Origin: Lachnospiraceae bacterium
GTDB taxonomy: Bacteria; Bacillota; Clostridia; Lachnospirales; Lachnospiraceae
Assembly (NCBI GenBank): GCA_017467845.1
Contig: JAFUKH010000075.1
Location: forward strand, 1-55,644
Length of the DNA: 55,644 bases
Reading direction: 5' to 3'
Positions 27,719 to 37,030 of the stretch are shown piece by piece. The notes beneath the pieces are model-generated. The model ran no database searches. It had not been told where the DNA came from and saw only the letters and a list, made by a program, of their open reading frames with translations. A program made the position numbers and the translations under genes. Every line of letters starts with the position of its first letter. Position 1 is the stretch's first letter.

Positions 27719-28186
27719 ATGAGATCTGATACAAAAACATTAATAAAATGTATCGCTATACCACTGATTGTGGGGGGCTTGGCAGCTTTTCTTACAAGAG
27801 ACGGGATGAAATACTACATAGAGGAGATTACAAAGCCGGCATTGACGCCGCCACCTTGGGTTTTCTCAGTAGTGTGGACGATTCTCTATGTAATGATGGG
27901 ATATGCCAGCTTTCTGGTGGTTGAGGAAGGAACCGGAGACCAAAAAACTGCACGAATGATATATTTCGCGCAGCTTTTCTTTAACTTTTTCTGGTCTATT
28001 ATCTTTTTCAATCTCAGATGGTATTTGTTTGCGTTTGCCTGGTTACTTATACTGTGGTTCTTGGTTCTTGCCACAATAAAGGCATTTGCGGAAATCGAAC
28101 CAAAGGCAGGGAAAGTATTGATACCATATCTGATTTGGTTAACCTTTGCAGCATACTTAAACTTTGGGGTATATTTGCTGAATTAA
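27719..28186 (+). CDS. tspO: TspO/MBR family protein
   Basis: 155 residues, five membrane helices. The family motif PALTPPPWVFSVVWTILYVM (residues about 38-57) with the following MGYASFLV is clear, as is the Trp/Asn-rich helix FFNFFWSIIFFNLRW. TspO proteins bind porphyrins or lipids; in an anaerobic Firmicute the role is unknown. ATG 27719 lies seven bases behind GGGGG; ATG 27713, two codons earlier, is too close to it. The last four bases overlap the end of the GH43 gene on the other strand, so the two genes converge without a separate terminator. Confidence 0.88.
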   Translation: MRSDTKTLIKCIAIPLIVGGLAAFLTRDGMKYYIEEITKPALTPPPWVFSVVWTILYVMMGYASFLVVEEGTGDQKTARMIYFAQLFFNFFWSIIFFNLRWYLFAFAWLLILWFLVLATIKAFAEIEPKAGKVLIPYLIWLTFAAYLNFGVYLLN

Positions 28187-29508
28187 TACTTTTTGCCCCA
28201 GATACAAATATGTTTATCATCTGTGCCGGTTAGGATTAATGTAGGCTTCCAAGCCTCGTGATCCCAAGCCGGCATTACTTTTAATTTCTCGGTGGTTGCA
28301 GCATAGGTAATCTGGATGGTGATGTCGTCCAGTTGCTGCCATTTGAAGCGAACAGAGTCTGCCAGCATACCGGTACCGTTTGCGCGGAGTGTCATCTTGA
28401 CGCTTGTCAGCATCCCTTGAGGAACCATGGGCTGCAGGCGGATACGTTCATAATCACCAACCAACTGCTTGGCGGTCACAGCCTGCACATACTCTCCGGC
28501 ATATTCTTCCGGAGAAACCACCGGCCAACCATCGTCTGTCCAGAGCATTTTTCGGATATGCATGGTGGAGGGCTGTCCTTCTTTATAATTCTTAGGTCGG
28601 ATATGGCTTGCCAGATACCACTGCCCATCGAAATCCTCCAAGACGGAATTGTGTCCCGGTCCCATCCAACCGATTGCATCATCATCAAACTTGTAACCGC
28701 AGCAAATCATATAACCTAAGGTATTATCCACGTCACTTAAATCCGTCATATCCCTTCCATTATGATCCAAGTAAGGTCCCATAACAGATTTGCTTCGACC
28801 TACACGGATGTTATAATCGCTTTTTAAAGAAGCGTAGGATACAAAGAGATAGTAATATTCAGTTTCTTTATTGTAAACAATGTATGGACCTTCGATGGCG
28901 CCATCCGCCCAAAGAGGTCTGCGGGCAAGGCATTTGCCGTAATCGTCCGGCCCATTTAAGGCAAGTCCTGTAACCGGATCCAGTTCAATAATATGACAGC
29001 CGCCCCAGAAGGAGCCGTATACCATATACATCTGCCCTGTGATATGATCTGTAACCAGACCGGCATCAATGGCATTTACCGGAATCTGATCAGAGGAACG
29101 AAAGACAATGCCTCTGGGAGTAAAGGGGCCTTCCGGTTTGTCAGAAACAGCAAGGAAGATGCAGGACTGGCGAACTCCCCAGGAGGAGTTAGAGCAGTAA
29201 AGACGGTATTCCTCACCGACTTTTACAATATCCGGTGCCCAGATAGCATCGCTGTTTGTCCATTCCTTTGCATCAGAAGGAGGGCATTCTACCACTTTTC
29301 CCAGCTTTTCCCAAGTAATCATATCCTTGGAACGTCTGGCCTTCGCTTCAGTACAATATACAAAATAATCTCCGCTTATCGGGTCACGGAAAAGAGCCGG
29401 GTCATGAGCGAACCAGAGACTGGTTGTGGGTGGGGTAAAGGGCTGACCCTTTTCCGGTTTCGGGTCCCGCTTTGGTGGCTGTGAGGGATAAATAATCTGT
29501 GTTGTCAT
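28183..29508 (-). CDS. GH43-family arabinanase/xylosidase-like hydrolase
   Basis: 441 residues, five-bladed propeller glycosidase. The acidic triad is visible: FAHDPALFRDP (general base), WAPDIVKV (pKa modulator) and GAIEGPYIV (general acid). Overall it resembles endo-arabinanase-type GH43 proteins, with a C-terminal beta domain of about 100 residues. There is no signal peptide, so it works on imported oligosaccharides in the cytoplasm. Start behind GGGAGG (minus strand). It stands alone, divergent from the NSS symporter. Precise substrate (arabinan, arabinoxylan) is not readable from the sequence. Confidence 0.86.
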   Translation of the reverse strand: MTTQIIYPSQPPKRDPKPEKGQPFTPPTTSLWFAHDPALFRDPISGDYFVYCTEAKARRSKDMITWEKLGKVVECPPSDAKEWTNSDAIWAPDIVKVGEEYRLYCSNSSWGVRQSCIFLAVSDKPEGPFTPRGIVFRSSDQIPVNAIDAGLVTDHITGQMYMVYGSFWGGCHIIELDPVTGLALNGPDDYGKCLARRPLWADGAIEGPYIVYNKETEYYYLFVSYASLKSDYNIRVGRSKSVMGPYLDHNGRDMTDLSDVDNTLGYMICCGYKFDDDAIGWMGPGHNSVLEDFDGQWYLASHIRPKNYKEGQPSTMHIRKMLWTDDGWPVVSPEEYAGEYVQAVTAKQLVGDYERIRLQPMVPQGMLTSVKMTLRANGTGMLADSVRFKWQQLDDITIQITYAATTEKLKVMPAWDHEAWKPTLILTGTDDKHICIWGKKY

Positions 29509-29658
29509 AAAAGCCTCCCTAATGAAAAAATACTAAAATAACTATACCACATATTGGAAGGCTTTGTGGGATTTATTTTTAGATTATAATGCTAAAAGCA
29601 CTAGCTAATAGGAGCGGTTCATGTTATGATGTGCTGAGTGAAAATAAGGAGTTAAAAT

Positions 29659-31128
29659 ATGAAGGAAAGAGAGAAATTCGGATCCAGATTAGGTTTTATT
29701 CTGGTATCCGCAGGCTGCGCCATTGGGCTAGGCAATGTATGGAAATTTCCCTACATGTGTGGTCAGTATGGTGGAGCAGCATTTATTTTGATTTATTTAG
29801 TGTTTCTGGCAATTATGGGTTTTCCCATTATGGTGTGCGAATTCTCCGTAGGGCGTGCCAGTCAGAAGAGCTGTGCCACTTCCTTTAAGGTGCTGGAAAA
29901 GGAAGGGACCAATTGGCATAAGTACGGTTATCTTGGCATGGCAGGCAATTATTTGCTGATGATGTTCTATACTACGGTAGCCGGCTGGACTATGTATTAT
30001 TGTTATCGCTGTTTAACCGGCGAGTTTACAGAAAAGGCTTTGACAGTAGCGGAGGTAGAGGCCAAGTATGCACAGATGACAGATTCACCGCAGATACTGC
30101 TTCTGTGGATGATTTTGGCAGTGCTGCTTTCCTTTGGAATTTGCTCCTTAGGTATGCAGAAAGGGGTAGAGAAGATTACTAAGGTGATGATGCTCTGCCT
30201 GCTGGCCTTGATTGTTGTTCTTGCCATTAATTCCCTTATGTTACCGGGGGCAGCGGAGGGCGTGAGGTTTTATCTGATTCCGGATTTTCAGGGAATGGTG
30301 GATAAAGGAATCGGTAATGTAGTATTCGGTGCTATGTCCCAGTCCTTCTTTACATTGAGTATCGGAATAGGTTCCATGGCAATATTCGGAAGCTATCTGG
30401 ATAAAAAACGTTCTCTGGCGGGAGAAACGATTAGTATCACCGTGCTGGATACTTTTGTTGCTACAATGTCAGGATTAATCATTATTCCGGCGTGCTTTGC
30501 CTTTGGTATTGAACCGGGTTCGGGTCCTTCCCTTATCTTCATTACGTTACCCAATATTTTTAATCAGATGGCAGGAGGTAGAATCTGGGGAAGCCTGTTC
30601 TTTTTATTTTTGGCCTTTGCTGCATTATCAACGGTTATAGCAGTGTTTGAGAATATTGTGTCCTTCGGTATGGATTTGTGGAACTGGAGCAGAAAGAAAT
30701 CGGTTGCCATCAATATTGTTGCAATTATCATTTTGTCATTACCCTGTGTGCTGGGCTTTAATGTACTTTCCGGAATCGAGCCTCTTGGTCCGGGAACCAA
30801 TATCATGGATTTGGAGGATTTCTTGGTATCTAATAATCTTCTGCCTCTGGGTTCGTTGGTTTATTTAAGCTTCTGTACCAGTAAGAACGGCTGGGGCTGG
30901 GAGAATTTCCAGAAAGAAGCAAACACAGGAAACGGATTAAAATTTCCAAGATTCCTGCGTGGTTATATGACATATGTGCTTCCGTTGATTGTTGTTGTGA
31001 TTTATCTGAAGGGATATTATGATATGTTTTATCCGAAGGGAATGAACTATTTCATTCCTTGGATGTGTGTAGCAATAGCTTTCCTTGCATTAATTGGATA
31101 TTTCCGTTTCTTTAAGAAGAAAGGTTAA
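29659..31128 (+). CDS. Sodium-dependent NSS-family symporter
   Basis: 489 residues, eleven or twelve membrane helices. The first helix carries the family signature SAGCAIGLGNVWKFPYMCG, which forms the Na+ and substrate site in LeuT-type carriers; helix 6 (VVFGAMSQSFFTLSIGIG) is also well conserved. It imports an amino acid or related amine with Na+. ATG 29659 lies behind AAGGAG. Single gene; an imperfect hairpin (31134-31178) covers the convergent ends of this gene and the next. The Na+ dependence fits with the two NhaC antiporters in the window. Confidence 0.9.
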   Translation: MKEREKFGSRLGFILVSAGCAIGLGNVWKFPYMCGQYGGAAFILIYLVFLAIMGFPIMVCEFSVGRASQKSCATSFKVLEKEGTNWHKYGYLGMAGNYLLMMFYTTVAGWTMYYCYRCLTGEFTEKALTVAEVEAKYAQMTDSPQILLLWMILAVLLSFGICSLGMQKGVEKITKVMMLCLLALIVVLAINSLMLPGAAEGVRFYLIPDFQGMVDKGIGNVVFGAMSQSFFTLSIGIGSMAIFGSYLDKKRSLAGETISITVLDTFVATMSGLIIIPACFAFGIEPGSGPSLIFITLPNIFNQMAGGRIWGSLFFLFLAFAALSTVIAVFENIVSFGMDLWNWSRKKSVAINIVAIIILSLPCVLGFNVLSGIEPLGPGTNIMDLEDFLVSNNLLPLGSLVYLSFCTSKNGWGWENFQKEANTGNGLKFPRFLRGYMTYVLPLIVVVIYLKGYYDMFYPKGMNYFIPWMCVAIAFLALIGYFRFFKKKG

Positions 31129-31148
31129 CCATTCAGGGCTTGAGCAGA

Positions 31149-31877
31149 CTATTTTTCAATCTGCAATGCTCTGAATAGTAGCAGACAGATACCGTAGCAG
31201 AGAGGTTGATGGATTAAATAAATCCATATACTTTTTCTTCCGATGATGTCAAGTACAGGGATTTTTACGTCAGATATGCGTAAGAATCCCTTTTTATTTT
31301 CTAACATTCTGCCCAGATAGTAGCCTGTTACGTAAAAGAAAAACCAGGGAAGAATGGAAAAATAATCGCTGGAAAAAAATCCCCTTGTAGGAAAGCCTAT
31401 GGGAATAAGCAGGATACTTTCGATGCCGATGCTCCAGGTATTGCAGTAATAGAAGATAATAAACAATGCAAAAAAGGCGATAAGCCCAAGCATGGAAGGA
31501 AGCTTTTTCAAAAGCTTCTCCAAAGGAATCACGAGTAGTACAGCACATCCCAGAAAGTTCAAAACACCGAAAATTACAATTTGGCTTGGCATGGCGATAG
31601 CAGTAACGGCAGTGATGATGAGACCACAGAAGTTTAAGAAAATGCCTCGCTTGAGAGCCTTGGAGGCACCATAGGGCCACACCCAGCCGGAAAGTAGGAT
31701 AAAGGACCAGCAGATAAACTGCTGCCAGATGCGGTTAACGGGCTGAAAATACCAGGTTCTGTCTATGCCAAAGGCCATGAAAACATCGTATAGGAAGTGA
31801 AACGCAATCATATTAATAATTACGAAGCCGCGATATGTATCTAATATAGCAAATCTTTTGTCAGCCTGGTGTGTCAT
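31149..31877 (-). CDS. HGSNAT/DUF1624-like membrane acyltransferase
   Basis: 242 residues, about seven membrane helices. It starts RFAILDTYRGFVIINMIAFH, the conserved N-terminus of DUF1624 and heparan-alpha-glucosaminide N-acetyltransferase-like proteins, with the active-site histidine in the HFLYD segment. It ends with IIGRKSIWIYLIHQPLCYG, also typical. The family is thought to transfer acyl groups across the membrane to sugars; the substrate here is unknown. Divergent from NhaC, convergent with the NSS gene. Confidence 0.82.
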   Translation of the reverse strand: MTHQADKRFAILDTYRGFVIINMIAFHFLYDVFMAFGIDRTWYFQPVNRIWQQFICWSFILLSGWVWPYGASKALKRGIFLNFCGLIITAVTAIAMPSQIVIFGVLNFLGCAVLLVIPLEKLLKKLPSMLGLIAFFALFIIFYYCNTWSIGIESILLIPIGFPTRGFFSSDYFSILPWFFFYVTGYYLGRMLENKKGFLRISDVKIPVLDIIGRKSIWIYLIHQPLCYGICLLLFRALQIEK

Positions 31878-31891
31878 AAATAACCTCTCCG

Positions 31892-31921
31892 TTTACATTT
31901 TACTGTTTCTTGTAGTATAAT
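31892..31921 (+). promoter_or_regulatory. Promoter of the NhaC-MFS-GDPD genes
   Basis: TTTACA (31892-31897) and TATAAT (31916-31921) with an 18-base spacer, about 20 bases before the ribosome binding site of the NhaC gene. Confidence 0.7.
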
Positions 31922-31949
31922 ACTTTCAAATGTGTTTTTGGAGGGAAAA

Positions 31950-33263
31950 ATGAAAAAAGGTAATTTTAAAGCACTTCTTCCCATCGTAGTGTTTATTATT
32001 TTGTATTTGGGACTGGGTATTTTATTTGAGTATATACTAAAGATTTCCATGGGATTTTATAGTATTCCTATTGTTGTTATTTTTCTGGTGGCACTTTTGG
32101 TTGCGTGTCTGCAGAATCCGAAACTTAGCTTTGATGAGAAGCTGGATATTATGTCTAAGGGTGTAGGTGACAAGAATATTGTAACCATGATTTTGATTTT
32201 CATGGCAGCGGGTATCTTTGTGGGCGTAGTAGGAAGAAGTAGTGCTGAAAGTGTGGCGTATTTCTTGCTTTCTGCTATTCCGGCACAGTTTTCCGTATTG
32301 GTATTATTTGTGGTAAGCTGCTTTGTTTCTGTGGCAATGGGTACTTCTGTAGGAACCATTACTTTGATTACTCCCATCGCAGTAGCTGTTTCTGCAGGCT
32401 CCGGATTTGGCCTTCCCTTGTGCATCGGTTCCGTAATGGGTGGTGCAATGTTTGGTGATAATCTTTCCTTTATTTCGGATACTACCATTGCCGCATGTAA
32501 CGGACAGGGCTGCGAAATGAAGGACAAGTTCCGGGAGAACTTCGGTATCGCCCTTCCCGCAGCGATTGCTACAGCAGTGCTTATTCTGGTGACTTCTCTA
32601 GGCGCAGATGTGGGCGAGGGAGTTATGAAGGATTATAATCTTGTACAGGTTATTCCTTACGTGCTGGTACTGGTGGGCGGTATCATTGGAATTAATGTAT
32701 TTGTAGTTCTTTTAATCGGTATTGTGTCCGGTTCTGTGATTATGCTTCTTACCGGAGCTACGGAAGCTACCGCACTTTTAGGAAATATGGGGACCGGTGC
32801 AGCCGGTATGTTTGAGACCACCATGGTAGCTATTTTAGTATCTGCCATCTGTGCACTTATCCGTGAAAATGGTGGTTTCATCGCCCTTCTTGAGTGGATT
32901 AAGAAAAGCTTTAAGGGGCGTAAGGCTGGACAGCTTGGTATGGGTCTCCTGGTAGGTGCTATGGACATTTCCACTGCTAACAATACTGTTGCCATTGTAA
33001 TGGCGAATCCTATTGCGAAGGAGATGTCGGAGGAGTACGGTATTTCCCCCAGAAAGGCAGCATCTATTCTGGATACCTTCTCTTGTATCTTCCAGGGAGT
33101 GATTCCTTATGGTGCACAGATGCTGGTAGCGATTTCTGCTGCAGCAGAGCTTGGCTATGAAGTATCTGCATTCCAGATTATGCCGAATCTTTTCTACCCA
33201 TATATGTTGTTAATCAGTTCATTGATTTTTATCTTTGTCGTTCCTGATAAGAAGCACAAATAA
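31950..33263 (+). CDS. NhaC-type Na+/H+ antiporter family protein
   Basis: 437 residues, about eleven membrane helices. GGAMFGDNLSFISDTTIAAC is the conserved ion-site region of the family, and MDISTANNTVAIVMA the second conserved stretch. It exchanges Na+ (or a solute, since some relatives carry malate/lactate) for H+. I chose ATG 31950 behind GGAGGG; an in-frame ATG at 31932 lies before that site. First gene of a likely operon with the following MFS and GDPD genes (gaps of 12 and 9 bases). Confidence 0.85.
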   Translation: MKKGNFKALLPIVVFIILYLGLGILFEYILKISMGFYSIPIVVIFLVALLVACLQNPKLSFDEKLDIMSKGVGDKNIVTMILIFMAAGIFVGVVGRSSAESVAYFLLSAIPAQFSVLVLFVVSCFVSVAMGTSVGTITLITPIAVAVSAGSGFGLPLCIGSVMGGAMFGDNLSFISDTTIAACNGQGCEMKDKFRENFGIALPAAIATAVLILVTSLGADVGEGVMKDYNLVQVIPYVLVLVGGIIGINVFVVLLIGIVSGSVIMLLTGATEATALLGNMGTGAAGMFETTMVAILVSAICALIRENGGFIALLEWIKKSFKGRKAGQLGMGLLVGAMDISTANNTVAIVMANPIAKEMSEEYGISPRKAASILDTFSCIFQGVIPYGAQMLVAISAAAELGYEVSAFQIMPNLFYPYMLLISSLIFIFVVPDKKHK

Positions 33264-33275
33264 AGGAGAGTTTGC

Positions 33276-34544
33276 ATGAAATTAAACTACAAGAGAACCA
33301 TATTAATCGGTCTTGCGTTTCTTTCTATCAGTTCCTTCTGGCAGATGTACGATAACGTAGTACCTCTTATATTGAAGAATACCTTTGGACTTGGAGAAAC
33401 ACTTACCGGTACCGTAATGGCCATGGACAATGTATTGGCATTATTTTTATTGCCGTTTTTTGGAACCCTTTCTGATAAGATTGACTCACCCATTGGTAAG
33501 CGTATGCCTTTTATCATTGGAGGTACGACACTTGCAGTGATTCTGTTGAATGTACTGGGATATGCCAATGCAGCACAGAAGCTTCCACTGTTTGTTGTAG
33601 TTTTGTTTTTCTTGCTTTTATCCATGGGGCTGTATCGATCTCCGGCGGTGGCGTTGATGCCGGATTTGACACCAAAGGCTCTTCGAAGTAAGGGGAATGC
33701 AATTATTAATCTGATGGGTGCTGTAGGCGGTATGCTTACTCTGGTGATGATTAAAGTATTGGTAGGCAGCGGAGATACACCGGATTACAGACCTCTCTTT
33801 ACAGCAGTTTGTCTGATTATGGTAATTAGTATTGTGGTACTCTTTGTAACGATTAAGGAGAAACCTCTTCGTGAAGCTATGCCTTTTGAGGATGAGGATC
33901 GCAAGGATGAGCCTCAGTCCACAGCGCAGCTTCCTAAGGAAGTGAAGAGAAGCTTGATTTTCATTCTTTGCTCGGTTGCATTATGGTTCACAGCATATAA
34001 TGCAGTAACCACGGCATTCTCCAGATATGCTACTCATGTATGGGGCTTGGAAAACGGTGGTTATGCAAATTGTCTGATGATGGCCACTGTGGCAGCAATT
34101 ATCAGTTATATCCCTATTGGAGCCATTTCCGGCAAAATCGGAAGAAAGAAGACCATTTTGTTGGGAATCATTCTGATAACAACCTGTTATTTCGTAGCAG
34201 GATTATTTAACAGCTATCATGGGATTATGGTGGTATTCTTTGCTATTATCGGTTTTGCGTGGGCGGCAATCAACGTGAATTCTCTGCCTATGGTGGTAGA
34301 AATCAGTGCTGCAGGGGATGTAGGAAAGTATACCGGTTATTACTATACTTTCTCTATGGCGGCGCAGGTAATTACACCAATTTTATCCGGATTTTTATTA
34401 GAGAATATCTCTTATAGAACCTTGTTCCCCTATGCAGTAATTTTTAGTATTGCTTCCTTCTGTACCATGAGTATGGTAAAGCATGGCGATGTGAAGCCAC
34501 AGAAAAAGGGAAGTGTTTTAGAGAGTTTTGATGTGGAGGATTAA
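33276..34544 (+). CDS. MFS carrier of the SLC45/sugar transporter type
   Basis: 422 residues, twelve membrane helices with a charged central loop (EDEDRKDEPQSTAQLPKEVK). The start (SFWQMYDNVVPLILKNTFGL) and the DKIDSPIGKRMPFIIGG loop resemble SLC45-like and glycoside-pentoside-type MFS carriers of Firmicutes, usually for sugars. The direction is not readable. Located 12 bases behind the NhaC gene with AAAGGAGAG as ribosome binding site. Confidence 0.82.
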   Translation: MKLNYKRTILIGLAFLSISSFWQMYDNVVPLILKNTFGLGETLTGTVMAMDNVLALFLLPFFGTLSDKIDSPIGKRMPFIIGGTTLAVILLNVLGYANAAQKLPLFVVVLFFLLLSMGLYRSPAVALMPDLTPKALRSKGNAIINLMGAVGGMLTLVMIKVLVGSGDTPDYRPLFTAVCLIMVISIVVLFVTIKEKPLREAMPFEDEDRKDEPQSTAQLPKEVKRSLIFILCSVALWFTAYNAVTTAFSRYATHVWGLENGGYANCLMMATVAAIISYIPIGAISGKIGRKKTILLGIILITTCYFVAGLFNSYHGIMVVFFAIIGFAWAAINVNSLPMVVEISAAGDVGKYTGYYYTFSMAAQVITPILSGFLLENISYRTLFPYAVIFSIASFCTMSMVKHGDVKPQKKGSVLESFDVED

Positions 34545-34553
34545 GTAATCCTG

Positions 34554-35366
34554 ATGGACATGTTAATTTTATGGATTTTGATATTGCTGATTGTTTATGT
34601 GGTGCTTGTTGCCCCACGTATGATTGGCAGACCGGCCAGGGCTTTGTTTCTTGGAAGAGATTATGCTCATAGAGGCTTATTTGACAATGCATCGGTAGCT
34701 CCCGAGAATTCTCTTGCTGCTTTTGCTAAGGCTGTGAAAGCCGGGTATGGCATTGAGTGGGATGTGCAATTGAGTAAGGACGATATCCCTGTAATATTCC
34801 ATGACGCCTCACTGGAGCGTATGTGCGGTGTAAAGGGAAATGTGTGGGATTATACGCTGAAGGAACTGAAGGAGTTTCGCTTAGGGAATTCTGAAGAAAA
34901 GATTCCCACGTTGGAAGAGGCACTTGCTTTGGTGAATGGCAGGGTTCCTCTTATTATTGAGTACAAGCTGGATCGTGTACAGACCCGTGTCTGCGCTCTG
35001 GCGAATGAGCAGTTAAAGAATTATAAAGGGGCCTATTGTATCGAAAGCTTTCATCCATTGGCGCTCCTTTGGTACAAAAAGAACAGGCCGGATGTGATGC
35101 GGGGACAGCTTTCTGAGGAATTCTGGAAGGAAGATAAAAAATATACTCATTTTCAGTACTATGCACTTGCGTATCTGATTTCCAATGTAGCTACCAGACC
35201 AGATTTTGTGGCTTACAATCATAAATATCATAAAAATTTGTCCAGAAGACTTCACGCACTTCTGGGTGGAGTGCCGGTATGCTATACTGTAAAGAACCAG
35301 ACGGATTATGAGGAAGCTAAGAAGCATTTTCAGATGATTATATTTGATAGTTTTATACCGAGGTAA
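34554..35366 (+). CDS. Glycerophosphodiester phosphodiesterase
   Basis: 270 residues. An N-terminal membrane anchor (LILWILILLIVYVVLVA) precedes a TIM-barrel GDPD domain with AHRGLFD, APENSLAAF, GIEWDVQLSKD and IFHDASLERM. These provide the two catalytic histidines and the metal-binding acidic residues. It hydrolyses glycerophosphodiesters from lipids or teichoic acid. The ribosome binding site (GGAGG at 34535) is 14 bases from the ATG, longer than usual, so expression may depend on translation of the preceding gene. Confidence 0.88.
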   Translation: MDMLILWILILLIVYVVLVAPRMIGRPARALFLGRDYAHRGLFDNASVAPENSLAAFAKAVKAGYGIEWDVQLSKDDIPVIFHDASLERMCGVKGNVWDYTLKELKEFRLGNSEEKIPTLEEALALVNGRVPLIIEYKLDRVQTRVCALANEQLKNYKGAYCIESFHPLALLWYKKNRPDVMRGQLSEEFWKEDKKYTHFQYYALAYLISNVATRPDFVAYNHKYHKNLSRRLHALLGGVPVCYTVKNQTDYEEAKKHFQMIIFDSFIPR

Positions 35367-35369
35367 TGG

Positions 35370-35408
35370 GAAGCCGTTTGGGAAGTGTTCTTCCCAAGCG
35401 GCTTCTTT
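35370..35408 (+). terminator. Rho-independent terminator
   Basis: Sixteen-base arms 35370-35385 (GAAGCCGTTTGGGAAG) and 35390-35405 pair with one wobble and a 4-base loop, followed by a short T run. End of the NhaC-MFS-GDPD operon. Confidence 0.88.
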
Positions 35409-35450
35409 GCTGAAAAAATGCCGAAAATAGCCGAAGAAGGGAAAATAGTA

Positions 35451-35479
35451 TTGCAATATGTGATAAAGAATGATATATT
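35451..35479 (+). promoter_or_regulatory. Promoter of the hydrogenase operon
   Basis: TTGCAA (35451-35456) and TATATT (35474-35479), 17-base spacer, about 30 bases before the start codon with CGGAGG as ribosome binding site. Confidence 0.6.
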
Positions 35480-35508
35480 TTTAACAAGCATATTTCGGAG
35501 GAAATTAC

Positions 35509-37020
35509 ATGAGAGGAATATATTCAAATAAGACAAAAGTAAGACATGATGTATTTAAAGAAGTAGCACGTATGGCTTTTGAGGGTGGAGACTTTTCCAG
35601 AATTGATGAGTTACCTTATAAATTAGTTCCCGGAGAAGTGGGGAAAAATTATGACAATATTTTCTTGGAGAGAGCGATTATCGGTGAACGTCTTCGTGCA
35701 ACTATCGGTCTCCCCATCCGTAATATTACAGAGCATTCCATGCTTTCTGATGGGATTGATCAGAGTGCCATTGAAGAGAAATACTATAATCCTCCATTGA
35801 TTAATATTATTAAGTTTGCATGCCACGCTTGTCCGGAGAAGAGGACCTTTGTGACCAATGCCTGCCAGGGCTGTATCGAGCATCCCTGCCGTGAGGTATG
35901 TCCTAGAGGGGCCATTAGTATGGTGAATGGTAAGTCCGTGATTGATGAAGAAAAGTGTATTAACTGCGGTAAGTGTATCAATGCCTGTCCATATAATGCC
36001 ATTGTCAGACAGGAGAGACCTTGTGCAAAGGCTTGTGGTATGAATGCGATTAAGTCTGATGAGTTTGGTCGTGCAGATATTGATTACAGTCAGTGTGTAT
36101 CCTGTGGTATGTGCCTGGTAAGCTGCCCGTTCTCTGCAATTGTGGACAAGAGTCAGATTTTCCAGACCTGTCTTGCACTGAAGAGTGATGTGCCCATCTA
36201 TGCGGCAGTAGCACCTTCCTTTATCAGCCAGTTCGGTGCAGCAGGTGATGAAGAGCACTTGAGAGGTGCGCTGAAGGCTGTGGGATTTGAAGATATGGTC
36301 GAGGTTGCTATCGGTGCTGACCTTTGTGCCATTCAGGAGGCGGAAGACTTCTTAAAAGAGGTGCCTGAAAATTTACCTTTCATGGGTACTTCTTGTTGCC
36401 CAGCCTGGTCTGTTATGGCGAAGACGCAGTTCCCGGAATATGCGAATTGTATATCCATGACTTTGACGCCGATGGTTCTGACTGCACGTATGATAAAGGA
36501 ACAGCATCCGGATGCCAAAGTGGTATTTATCGGACCCTGTGCAGCAAAGAAGCTGGAAGCGTCCAGAAGAACGGTTCGTAGTGCAGTGGATTTTGTGCTT
36601 ACCTTTGAGGAAATGTCAGGAATCTTTGATGCCAAGGGTATTAAGTTTGATGAGGTGGAGTCCGGCGGTAAGCTACAAGCTTCCAGCGCAGATGCCAAGG
36701 GCTTTGCGGTAAGCGGCGGTGTTGCCAAGGCGGTTACCAATGTGATAAAGCAGATGGATCCCGATAGGGAAGTAAAGGTCGTTAGCGCGGAAGGCCTTGC
36801 AGAGTGTAAGAAGATGATGATGCTTGCCAAGGCAGGCAAATATAATGGTTATCTTTTAGAGGGTATGGCTTGTCCCGGTGGCTGTGTAGGTGGAGCGGGG
36901 GTGCTTAGCGATGTGAAGAAAGCTTCTACAGAGCTGGAAAAGGCAAAGGAAGCATCTTCACTCAAATCTTCTACAGAGACCAACTTTAGCTCATATCTTA
37001 AATTTATTACAGAAGAATAG
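35509..37020 (+). CDS. Monomeric [FeFe] hydrogenase, group B type
   Basis: 503 residues. The N-terminal half binds Fe-S clusters: a cysteine-rich segment (CHACPEKRTFVTNACQGC, about residues 105-125) and ferredoxin motifs CINCGKCINACPYNAI and CVSCGMCLVSCPFSAI. The H-cluster motifs are complete: L1 GTSCCPAW (about residue 292), L2 FIGPCAAKK (about 340) and L3 EGMACPGGC (about 450). L2 reads GPCAAKK rather than MPCTSKK, and the domain order and tail are those of the group B enzymes. It reduces protons with ferredoxin electrons or the reverse. An ECF S component and an NhaC antiporter follow. Confidence 0.9.
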   Translation: MRGIYSNKTKVRHDVFKEVARMAFEGGDFSRIDELPYKLVPGEVGKNYDNIFLERAIIGERLRATIGLPIRNITEHSMLSDGIDQSAIEEKYYNPPLINIIKFACHACPEKRTFVTNACQGCIEHPCREVCPRGAISMVNGKSVIDEEKCINCGKCINACPYNAIVRQERPCAKACGMNAIKSDEFGRADIDYSQCVSCGMCLVSCPFSAIVDKSQIFQTCLALKSDVPIYAAVAPSFISQFGAAGDEEHLRGALKAVGFEDMVEVAIGADLCAIQEAEDFLKEVPENLPFMGTSCCPAWSVMAKTQFPEYANCISMTLTPMVLTARMIKEQHPDAKVVFIGPCAAKKLEASRRTVRSAVDFVLTFEEMSGIFDAKGIKFDEVESGGKLQASSADAKGFAVSGGVAKAVTNVIKQMDPDREVKVVSAEGLAECKKMMMLAKAGKYNGYLLEGMACPGGCVGGAGVLSDVKKASTELEKAKEASSLKSSTETNFSSYLKFITEE

Positions 37021-37030
37021 GAGAAAAATC

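Noticed and set aside
32057-32527. Long minus-strand frames inside the transporter genes (also 12333-12701, 36333-36839, 36991-37548)
   Set aside because: They mirror the codon structure of hydrophobic plus-strand genes, lack ribosome binding sites and match no family.
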